Shown here piece by piece: positions 27,301 to 31,929 of a DNA stretch of 64,000 nucleotides. Each line of letters opens with the position of its first letter. Position 1 is the stretch's first letter. Source of the stretch: Sceloporus undulatus (taxonomy: Eukaryota; Chordata; Lepidosauria; Squamata; Phrynosomatidae); contig NC_056528.1 of NCBI RefSeq assembly GCF_019175285.1, positions 18,145,020 through 18,209,019 of the forward strand, read 5' to 3'. The translations under genes were made by a program, and so were the position numbers. The notes under the pieces are model-generated. The model was not told where the DNA came from and made no database searches. It saw only the letters and a program-made list of their open reading frames with translations.

Positions 27301-30300
27301 AGCCCCAGTGTCTCTATATATGTTCAAAATGACTCTTCCAGAGTTCTTGGGAAATCTCCAAACAGGGATTTACCTCCTTCCAGAGTAGAGTAGTTGTTTG
27401 AGCATTCAACTAGGACACGGGAAACCAGGGTTCAAATGCCTGCTCGGCAATGGAGACCTAATGGGTGACTTTGGCTAAATCACACTCTCTCAGCCTCAGG
27501 GGAAATGAAGGGCAACCCCTCTCTGAACACATTCTGCCAAGAAAACCTCACTATAAGTTCACTTTAGGATTGCCATACATTAGTAATAACTAGAAGGCAC
27601 ACAACAAAGTTGGGGGCTGCCATCCATCATATTTTGAAAAGCTAATTCTGTGGTTTGTGTTTGTGAAACAAACTTCTTTTTGTCTGTCTGAATCTTGAGC
27701 CATTCACCTTCCCAAACAATTCAATCACTTTTAGAGGTTTGGGACCCAGATGCTTTCAATCTCATCCTTGGAATATAAGGGTTAGAAACCCAAAGAAAAA
27801 ATGGTCTTTTAGAGCATGGTTGGTTGTAAGCCATGAAGTCTGATTATAGTGCTGCGACTACAGAAATGCAGCTGTGGAATTCACCTAATCCTTGCATCAA
27901 CCCTTCCTCATAGTCTTGTCCTTCTGGACTCCTTTTAATCCTTTTGATTTCCCAAGAATCCTCTGTGACTGTGAACTACTTTTTTTCCATACAGGGTTAC
28001 CAATGTAACCCTTTTTCTTTTTAAAAGCTTACTAGTTACCTTGCTAATTAGTGAATGCCCCTAACCAAGCCCTTCTGTTGCACAACCTGACCTTTCAGGT
28101 TGCTTATCTCACTGTGTCTTTCCAACACTCAAAGGTCAGTTAACATCCCCACCATCCACCTTTGGGAGTTTCAAGAAAACACAGCTGTTTAACACCCAAA
28201 ATGACTCCATTATGCCTGCTTATATCATCCATGTATTCCTGTAGTAATAGTTTCTTGACAAGAACTAGATAACCCCATGGATTTTCAAACCAACTCATTT
28301 CAGAAGAATAGTAAACTGAAATAGCAAACAGGCATCTAAGAGTAGAAAAAGCCCTTCTTCAGAGACAGCATACAGGATCTGACAGTAGAGGCCTCTTATC
28401 TCTTCCCTTAAGCATCAAAGGCCCCATACAGACCGGCCAAAATAAACCTGCTTCGGGTCACTTTGGATGTATGCTATTTAAATGATGCATGCGTCCTCAG
28501 AGGCCAGAAGCCATGCTCCAATCCTTAAGACTGGAGCATGGCTTTGGCATGGCTTCTGGACTCTCAGGACACATGCATCATTTAAACAGCATACCTCCAA
28601 AGTGACCTGAAGCAACTTTATTCTGGCTTGTCTGTATGGGGCCAAAGACACAGAAGAGCGGACTATTCCCAAATAGTGGATCAGCACTGACTCACATTAT
28701 ACAGGGAGAACTCCCTCATTCGCCTCATCATGCCACTTAGGAAGAATGCAGAAAGGACAAGAAAACTTCGGTCCTCTAGATGTTTTGGACTACGACTTCC
28801 ACAGTCCTTTACTACTGATCATAAAACCCCTGCAAAGTAAAAGGTTACCAATCCCTGAACTATAGTGTTGCTCGAACCAGCTTCTGTCTCTTTCCAATTT
28901 CAAAACTTGTGGTCAGACAAAAGTTCACCTGTCCCTCCACTTTTACAGCTTTGCCGTTTGTGGATTTGATTATTCATGTATTTTATTAATACGTTCTCTC
29001 TAAGGATATCGAGGCCCTAGGCATTTGTAGCTCCTCCGGTGCAGTTTTATGGTCGATGTCTGTCAGACGCTGAGCAGAGAGTTGCACCGGAGGACCTAAA
29101 GGTTGCTAGAGAGGTGTCTTCCCAGGTAAAAACACAGTGTTTTTGTTATGTGCAGTTTTTCCACATTCATTGGGTCCCTGTGTATTTCAATAACCCCATT
29201 AACCTTCACAACAGCCCAGCACTGATTTACCCAAAGCAAGTCAGGTTTCTCTCTGAACTGGGGATTTTCCATTTCACGCAGCCTCATCTGTCCAAGTAGT
29301 TATAGTTTTAGGAAGGATGCATCGCAGTCACTCCAAATGCTCAATGATACAACTGTACCTGTGCCAACTTTGCCCTCCAGAGCCCTCCTCTCATTGGGCA
29401 ACCAAGACTCAGTGGCTATGTAGAGATCACTTGGATACTCATTGTAGCAACAATGGACAACTTGCATCCATCTACATGTAGAAGTACAACTGCTATCATC
29501 CCCCAAACTGGCTATACTGGTTAGGGATGATGGGATTTTCATCTGAACAACTACACATTCCTCAACTGATTTATATTGTTGGCTAAGTGGCTCAAGTCTT
29601 TCTTGCCAAGCTGCTCAGCTTTATCTTAACCTGCAAAGCAAATCATTACTTCCTTGTTAAGGGACTGTTAAAGCAAATGACTGGCTCCAAGGCTCACAAT
29701 GAGAACCTGAGAAAGCAGAACCTAAACCCAAAGCTGCAGGAAAAGAAATTCCAGCTGAAGATTAGGAGGAACTTCTTGACAGTAAGAGCTGCTTGATAGT
29801 GGAAGAGGCTGCCTTGGGAAGTAATGGAGTCTCCTTCTTCGGAGGCCTTTAGACAGAGGCTGGATGGCCATCTGTCAATAGGGATGCTTTGACTGAGAGT
29901 TCCTGCATGGCAGAAGGGGGCTGGACTGGATCAGGGCCCTTTTGGGGGTTTCTTCTGACTCTACAGTTCTGTGATTCTACAGCTTTTTTTTTGGTCACAC
30001 ATAAATTTAAAGGGAGGAAGAAAGTTGCTGGTTGCACCTGAGAGACTTTTAGGGATCTGTATTGCTCAAATAACATTCTGGATAAAACAGACTGGATGGC
30101 TGGCAAGACCCTTGAGATGAGAGTCCCTATGAAGGAGATGACACTTTCTGCTGGCTAGAGGCTGTCCTGTGATAGAGACCCTGCCCTCCTCTTCTCAAGG
30201 GAGGGGCTCAAGGGACGAAACAGGACAAAGGGCGAAGTGATAAGATCAACACCAAACCAGCCCCATGAACGGAATCAATGAAAGGGAGCCATTTATTCAT

Positions 30301-30655
30301 AGGAGGGTTGTGGGTTTTATAGTTGTTCTTGTTGTATTAAGTTACATTTCAACCTATCTAGCAACTTCTCCGTCAGCCATTGTCCCCAGGTTCGAGCTGT
30401 CAGGCTGCTTCAGCGTGGCTGAAAGGAGGAAAGGCACTCTAGACATGCTCAGAGGCACTCTCTCCAGCAGCTATAGGGCAGAGCTGAGGGAAAAGCCTCA
30501 CAAGGACTTGTTCAGAGAAGAAGCCGCTTGGACCAAAGAAAACCGCCCCCTCCATTTGGGAGGAAGTGCCCCCGCTTCCACTTCCGGTTGCCCCCTCCTC
30601 ACCCTCCGGTCGGAGACAGGAAGTCCGCGTCCTCCTCTTCAGCGCCGCCGAACAT
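2371..30655 (-). CDS. FKBP15: FKBP15 (WAFL): FK506-binding protein 15, complete, 29 coding exons
   Basis: Coding exons, high to low coordinates: 30655-30603, 26073-25964, 25198-25111, 24161-24092, 23518-23444, 22619-22521, 21484-21335, 20614-20546, 20247-20104, 19315-19170, 17979-17931, 16984-16865, 16446-16353, 15980-15877, 15429-15336, 14984-14878, 14284-14177, 13283-13189, 12672-12570, 10089-9918, 9605-9469, 9225-9070, 8311-8159, 7764-7672, 6984-6889, 5998-5891, 4975-4344, 3399-3306, 2448-2371. All use GT-AG sites and sum to 3597 nt, giving 1198 residues against about 1219 in human as I remember it. Order: WH1-like domain (about 75-170), FKBP fold (about 190-286), Ser/Pro-rich linker, long coiled coil (about 489-905), acidic tail ending DWLG. 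Family knowledge: FKBP15/WAFL acts on early endosomes with the WASH actin machinery. The start (M-F-G-G-A) matches the family N-terminus. Donors of exons 6 (GTGCCA) and 21 (GTGGCA) are weak. Confidence 0.96.
2762..2771. other. Assembly gap (10 N)
   Basis: Exactly ten N in the last FKBP15 intron; a run of this size usually marks a gap of unknown length. Confidence 0.95.
3541..3727 (-). repeat. tRNA-derived squamate SINE (reverse orientation)
   Basis: Begins with (GTT)n and 'agcaccttcaagtcat', continues 'cttatggcaaccc', 'tcattgccttcctct' and 'gatcacccagtgga', and ends with the reverse complement of the tRNA-like B box ('ttgaacccc') and 'accactaca'. It lies in FKBP15 intron 27. Confidence 0.75.
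3806..3918 (-). repeat. Penelope-like or related repeat fragment with a hammerhead-like motif
   Basis: The forward text 'gtcgaaggctttcatggctg' followed by 'gtgggttttttgggct' and 'tttcaccagcatctatggct' is a common reptile repeat. On the minus strand 3914-3887 read CTGAAGA, a GCCAGC/GCTGGT hairpin with a 7-nt loop, then GAAA, the order of a hammerhead core. A second fragment without the core lies at 56486-56560. The link to Penelope-like retroelements is inferred from their known hammerhead content. Confidence 0.5.
4344..4975 (-). CDS. FKBP15: FKBP15 exon 27: large acidic, disordered exon
   Basis: 632 nt, starting [10 protein letters not shown] and ending ARMDSR/S. Rich in Glu, Ser, Pro and Thr, with a run of six glutamates from a CTC/CTG trinucleotide stretch near 4620-4645. 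Low similarity is expected since this is the fast-evolving region of the family, but its position, size and phase match the long penultimate-region exon of the family. Confidence 0.9.
5004..5218 (-). repeat. tRNA-derived squamate SINE (reverse orientation)
   Basis: (GTT)n, 'atgtgctttcaactca', 'atagcaatcctatccct', 'ttttcttggcaagttt', 'tatggccttcctctttt', ending 'ctactacaccacactgac', the reverse complement of the SINE head. Diverged, in FKBP15 intron 26. Confidence 0.75.
5891..14984 (-). CDS. FKBP15: FKBP15 exons 16-26: long coiled coil
   Basis: Eleven exons encode heptad-rich sequence from [14 protein letters not shown] (exon 16) to the [20 protein letters not shown] block (exon 26), residues about 489-931. 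Landmarks are [65 protein letters not shown] and [17 protein letters not shown]. Human FKBP15 has the same order. This region should drive oligomerisation and partner binding. An assembly gap of 10 N (14659-14668) sits in intron 16, between exons 16 and 17, and does not touch coding sequence. Confidence 0.93.
6715..6775. repeat. Short foldback-type repeat, half copy
   Basis: Contains 'ggattacagctcccata' followed by 'ccttagccagctttgcc', one arm of the foldback family seen complete at 44695-44815 and 61135-61235. Confidence 0.4.
8345..8840. repeat. LINE-like interspersed repeat, about 500 bp
   Basis: An A-rich 'ataaaatcttaaaaac' part leads into 'gggaattccaaaggatgg', 'gagaaggccctcttct', 'cagcattttgtactctctga' and 'gcgccatgtagagtgctat'. 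I recognise this order as a common reptile dispersed repeat; a second partial copy is at 38765-38995. No open frame remains. FKBP15 intron 22. Confidence 0.45.
10525..10690 (+). repeat. Dispersed repeat with tRNA-like 'ggttcaa' block
   Basis: 'aaggttcaacccccct', 'gactccaggtagggca', 'cctgaaaccctggagag', 'cagagctcaatggatgaatg' and 'atctgagtccctg' follow the order of a known reptile SINE-like repeat. FKBP15 intron 19. Confidence 0.45.
10832..11032 (+). repeat. 5S rRNA-derived SINE
   Basis: The head reads 'gatcccctctgatcttgaa', 'aagcagggtcatctgtagtt' and 'agtacttggatgggagact', which is the 5S rRNA internal promoter (A box, intermediate element and C box). The body then runs into the shared SINE 3' part ('ctaagaaaaccctatgaaat', 'cttgccatatgtcaacag'). 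SINEs with a 5S head are known in squamates. It is too diverged to be a 5S gene. FKBP15 intron 19. Confidence 0.75.
11095..11213. repeat. Short foldback repeat (complete copy)
   Basis: Left arm 'ggccctctagatgttttgga' and right arm 'agttaaagtccaacctatta..ggccatagg' are inverted relative to one another around 'caatggtaagggatgatagg'. Same family as 17228-17345, 44695-44815 and 61135-61235. Confidence 0.55.
11800..11888. repeat. Short foldback repeat
   Basis: 'accctccagatgtgctggac' pairs with 'gtactccaaagcatctggaa'; the same foldback family in shortened form. Confidence 0.5.
13625..13772. repeat. Dispersed repeat fragment, unclassified
   Basis: 'tttcttaaccagggtgccac' and 'caggttcctccagtgtagaa' with 'aggttgacaaatgc' form the ends of a short element I have seen repeated in reptile sequence; family not assigned. 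FKBP15 intron 17. Confidence 0.35.
14335..14442. repeat. Short foldback repeat, diverged
   Basis: 'ccctccagagattttgagac', 'tgcaactccccaa' and 'atggctgatgggagctataa' fit the foldback family. Confidence 0.4.
14659..14668. other. Assembly gap (10 N)
   Basis: Ten N in FKBP15 intron 16, about 210 bp beyond the donor of exon 16. Confidence 0.95.
15336..19315 (-). CDS. FKBP15: FKBP15 exons 10-15: Ser/Pro-rich linker
   Basis: Six exons encode a low-complexity linker. Conserved islands are [16 protein letters not shown] (exon 11), [20 protein letters not shown] (exon 12) and [12 protein letters not shown] (exon 15). The rest is rich in Pro, Ser, Ala and Gln and likely disordered. Phases join cleanly: PKPG|EPP, QM..AQ|VPQP, SFQ|PYAG, PFQ|AGDI. 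Confidence 0.9.
17228..17347. repeat. Short foldback repeat (complete copy)
   Basis: 'aatctctggaggttttggac' and 'atctaaaacatttggaaagc' are inverted arms around 'gtcagcagagccaacagta'. FKBP15 intron 11. Confidence 0.5.
18038..18103 (+). repeat. LINE/SINE 3' tail with (ATA)n
   Basis: 'tgccgccttgagcccctatg', 'acgcaggatataag' and 'aaataataataataat' resemble a widespread non-LTR 3' end followed by its microsatellite tail. Confidence 0.45.
19632..19752. repeat. Dispersed repeat shared with 51353-51432
   Basis: 'tagtctcaaaggtgctacaa', 'gatccctttgcacactgata' and 'ttccagactaacatggctat' recur in reverse complement at 51353-51432. Family not named with certainty. Confidence 0.5.
20104..21484 (-). CDS. 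FKBP15: FKBP15 exons 7-9: FKBP-type domain
   Basis: Exons 21484-21335, 20614-20546 and 20247-20104 encode an FKBP fold at about residues 190-286: [70 protein letters not shown]. Positions equivalent to FKBP12 F36/D37 (VFDS), V55/I56/W59 (VIKGW), Y82 (AYG) and F99 are present; the Y26 equivalent is F. The loop around Y82 looks more canonical here than in the human protein as I recall it. Exon 9 has an AAAG acceptor with a weak pyrimidine tract. Confidence 0.93.
20742..20838 (+). repeat. tRNA-derived SINE fragment
   Basis: 'ccaggtgatcttgggaaagt', 'cacactcccatagcctcaga', 'ggaaatggcaatccccttct' and 'gaagaaatattcctgag' match the SINE body without its head or tail. FKBP15 intron 7. Confidence 0.55.
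21012..21085 (+). repeat. MITE arm (same family as in the CDC26 intron)
   Basis: 'accatttaaagtggggtcaa', 'atgcattacttctacagtgt' and 'agatgcaccctgag' form one end of the foldback MITE that is complete at 54352-54567. Confidence 0.55.
22078..22228 (+). repeat. tRNA-derived SINE, second subtype
   Basis: 'aaagtgttggactgggacca', 'ccaggctctaattttccc', 'taactttggaccagtcactc' and 'gattgttgtgaaaataaa' match a SINE whose 3' part ends with 'ttgttgtgaggataaa', distinct from the (AAC)n-tailed type. FKBP15 intron 6. Confidence 0.5.
22521..26073 (-). CDS. FKBP15: FKBP15 exons 2-6: N-terminal segment and WH1-like domain
   Basis: Exon 2 encodes [11 protein letters not shown] and [15 protein letters not shown], which are strongly conserved. 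Exons 3-6 form the WH1/EVH1-like fold: [37 protein letters not shown], then [22 protein letters not shown]1 domains normally bind proline-rich partners; in WAFL this part is linked to actin regulators by family knowledge. Exon 4 (24161-24092) is only 70 nt, is joined in phase with TT|T, and lies between two copies of a diverged repeat. Confidence 0.93.
23093..23217. repeat. Short foldback repeat (complete copy)
   Basis: 'gccctccagatgttgttggg' and 'gctgcagttcaaaacatatg' with 'gagggtcataagtt' are inverted arms. FKBP15 intron 5. Confidence 0.5.
23600..23800 (+). repeat. Diverged repeat, copy A of a pair flanking FKBP15 exon 4
   Basis: 'cttgggctgatggttgttgg', 'agacttcctaaac', 'catcttcctcaaatgagtta' and 'caaccagcagatttcttt' line up over about 200 bp with copy B at 24310-24520. 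Confidence 0.5.
24310..24522 (+). repeat. Diverged repeat, copy B of a pair flanking FKBP15 exon 4
   Basis: 'tttgggctgataggtgttgc', 'agacttcctaaaa', 'catcttgctcatatgagctg' and 'caaccagaaggtctttcc' match copy A. Exon 4 (24161-24092) lies between them. Confidence 0.5.
24536..24742 (+). repeat. tRNA-derived squamate SINE, near full length
   Basis: Head 'gaagtggtgtgagtcttgga' with B box 'ggtttcgagtcc', then 'cactgggtgaccttgggcaa', 'gaaggcaatgacaaac' and 'tcgaaggcacacaataac'. FKBP15 intron 3. Confidence 0.8.
25375..25578 (+). repeat. tRNA-derived squamate SINE, near full length
   Basis: 'agcatcggagtacgactctg', 'ggctcaaatcc', 'cccactgggtgatcttggac', 'tctgaacaaatcctgctagg' and 'agttggaaactatgtgga'. 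FKBP15 intron 2. Confidence 0.8.
26074..27380. other. FKBP15 intron 1, proximal part: nothing further recognised
   Basis: No exon or RNA gene recognised. A run of eight G near 27055 and A/G-rich stretches are present. Confidence 0.5.
27385..27610 (+). repeat. tRNA-derived squamate SINE, near full length
   Basis: 'gagtagttgtttgagcattc', 'aaccagggttcaaatg' (B box), 'taatgggtgactttggctaa', 'tgccaagaaaacctcac' and 'agaaggcacacaacaaag'. FKBP15 intron 1. Confidence 0.8.
28421..28643. mobile_element. Foldback MITE, family A, copy 1
   Basis: Two arms of about 100 bp are inverted: left 'gccccatacagaccggccaa', 'tttaaatgatgcatgc', 'agccatgctcc'; right ends 'ggcttgtctgtatggggcc'. No open frame. The flanks both show 'caaag', a possible target duplication. 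Related copies: 37147-37382 and 43258-43490. FKBP15 intron 1. Confidence 0.75.
28765..28858. repeat. Short foldback repeat
   Basis: 'cggtcctctagatgttttgg', 'actacgacttccacagtcc' then 'ctactgatcataaa' fit the foldback family. Confidence 0.45.
28975..29112. repeat. Dispersed repeat with a 13-bp perfect hairpin
   Basis: 'tcctccggtgcag' and 'tgcaccggagga' are inverted around a loop of about 50 bp (29032-29092). Upstream 'ttctctctaaggatatcgag' is familiar from reptile repeats. Family not assigned. Confidence 0.4.
29735..29985 (+). repeat. CR1 LINE 3' end
   Basis: 'aggaggaacttcttgacagt', 'aagagctgcttgatagtgga', 'gaggctggatggccatctgt', 'gggctggactggatcagggc' and 'tctacagttctgtgattcta' follow the CR1 3' end order, closing with the octamer-type tail. 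FKBP15 intron 1. Confidence 0.75.
30603..30655 (-). CDS. FKBP15: FKBP15 exon 1 with start codon
   Basis: Encodes [18 protein letters not shown] with the last glycine split across the intron, closely matching the family's acidic N-terminus. The ATG at 30655-30653 has A at -3. The donor GG|GTGAGG follows at once. A short upstream reading frame (30703-30671) precedes it if transcription starts upstream of 30703. Intron 1 is about 4.5 kb. Confidence 0.93.
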
Positions 30656-30670
30656 CCTCGCGCTTTCCTT

Positions 30671-30703
30671 TCAGACCGGGAGGCGGTGCCGCAAAGCGAG
30701 CAT
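30671..30703 (-). promoter_or_regulatory. Possible upstream open reading frame of FKBP15
   Basis: ATG at 30703-30701 opens MLALRHRLPV and stops at 30671, 15 nt before the FKBP15 start. It acts only if transcription begins upstream of 30703, which is likely but not shown. Confidence 0.4.
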
Positions 30704-30786
30704 TAATAACGACAGTGTCGTCGTAAAAACCTCAAACTCAAGGCATGTATGAGAGAAACCAGGAAGCGAAAGTGCGTGAGGAGGAG

Positions 30787-31520
30787 AACTACGGGTCGCC
30801 GGGAGGTCCAAACTTCCGTCATCGACTTTTCGAGCCGGTCTGACGGAACCAATCGCGCCACGAAAAATAAAAGGGGCGGAGCCGCAAAGGGCCTTAGCGA
30901 AGGAGGCTTGACCAATAGGAGGAGCAGAGGGGTAACACGTGATGTATCCTTTCTCCGGTGTCTACCAGGCGATAACTACGGGTCCTCGGAAAGGCCAAAC
31001 CTCCTTTCAAGCGGGGCTAAGGGAAACAATAGCTCTCCGGGATGCTATTCCTTTCCCCTTCTTCACTGAAGATATGATAATTACGGGTCCCCGAAAAGCC
31101 CAAACTTTCTTTCAAGCGTATATGAGGGAAGCAATAGCCCTCTAGTAATTGAAGGGGCGGAGCTGCGAAAAGCCTAGGTGGCTAAGTGAAGGAGGGCCAA
31201 TAGAAAGAGCGGACGGCTAGCACGTGACCCATCTTTTCCCTGCTGAAGAGGTAACTACGGGTCCCGGGAAAGCCCAAACTTCCTTTCAAGCGGGTGCCTA
31301 ATTCAAAGAGAGTAGTTTGCCCATGATAACTACGGGTCCCCGGAAAGCCCAAACTTCCTTTCAAGCGGGTCTGAGGGGAGCAATAGTGCTGAATCCTGAG
31401 ATTGAAAGGGGTGGAGCTTGGGAAAATTGGGAGGCGGTGCCTAAGCGAAAGAGGGCAGTTTGGCCAATGGGAGGAGCGGGCGGCTAGACGTGACGCCTCC
31501 GCCAACCAATGAGGGAGGCG
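30787..31520. repeat. Five-unit degenerate tandem array of a promoter module
   Basis: A block starting 'aactacgggtcc' and running through 'ccaaacttcctttcaag' begins at 30787, 30974, 31079, 31253 and 31328. Units 1, 3 and 5 (about 175-190 bp) continue with a GC box, CCAAT and E box or its remnant. Units 2 (105 bp) and 4 (75 bp) lack that second half. The order of motifs is the same in each full unit. Confidence 0.8.
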
Positions 31521-31572
31521 GAGCTCGTCGGCTTTGGCGAAGGGACACGTCTGAGGAGGTCGAGAGGGACGA
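31520..31572 (+). other. SLC31A1: Candidate noncoding first exon end of SLC31A1
   Basis: 'gggacga|gtgagtgaagg' gives a good GT donor at 31573-31574. An alternative donor 'gctg|gtaatt' lies at 31631-31633. SLC31A1 normally has a noncoding first exon opposite FKBP15, and the acceptor at 46850-46851 needs one. The choice is inference. Confidence 0.35.
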
Positions 31573-31639
31573 GTGAGTGAAGGGGACAATGGCTGTGGGG
31601 CCGAAAGAGGGGACAGAGGCTGTCTGAGCTGGTAATTTG

Positions 31640-31928
31640 ACATCATGGACCACTTGCTGGGGATCCTGGGAGATGTAGTCCCTCCACAACCATCATGACC
31701 CACTGATGGGGATCCTGGGGATTCCTTTCCCATTCATCTAATGCTGGCTGGCATATCCTGCCCATGTCTGGTGGGGATTCTGGGAGATAGAGTCCCCACA
31801 CATCATCATGGGCCTCTGCTGGGGCTGGAAAAAGTATTCTGGGTAGGGCTGGGGATGCTGGGATGCGTGATCCCCGTCCACAGCAGGTGGGGGATTCTGG
31901 GAGCTGCAGTCCCACTTGCTTGAGGAGG
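31640..31928 (+). repeat. Degenerate minisatellite with ZNF143-type motifs
   Basis: About four to five imperfect units carry 'tgctggggatcctgggagat' and 'gtagtccc' or variants, spaced 45-110 bp. On the minus strand these read like ACTACATCTCCCAG, the ZNF143/THAP11 (SBS) motif. It sits just downstream of the likely SLC31A1 start. Confidence 0.6.
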
Positions 31929-31929
31929 A

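Larger units (their letters stand above)
30656..31572. promoter_or_regulatory. FKBP15/SLC31A1 bidirectional promoter
   Basis: GC-rich DNA between the FKBP15 start and the probable SLC31A1 first exon. Visible sites include CCAAT at 30849-30853, 30912-30916, 31197-31201, 31464-31468 and 31506-31510; GGGGCGGAG GC boxes near 30873 and 31155; E boxes CACGTG at 30936-30941 and 31221-31226; and repeated ETS-like CCGGAAAG and ACTTCCTTT. There is no TATA box. The E box in 'agcacgtgacc' resembles USF/TFEB (CLEAR) sites. Head-to-head sharing of a short GC-rich promoter is known for this gene pair in other vertebrates. Confidence 0.7.

Noticed and set aside
27385-27460. tRNA gene
   Set aside because: Only A/B-box resemblance, no cloverleaf; it is the head of a tRNA-derived SINE repeated across the window.
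30787-31380. Regular repeats that could suggest a CRISPR-like array
   Set aside because: Unit lengths vary from 75 to 187 bp, there are no equal-length spacers and the context is vertebrate nuclear DNA; it is a promoter tandem duplication.
31182-31733. Open stretch of 183 codons on the minus strand across the promoter
   Set aside because: It runs through the promoter array and minisatellite; the repeated peptide pattern (GSLGFPGTRSY) is only the array read as protein.
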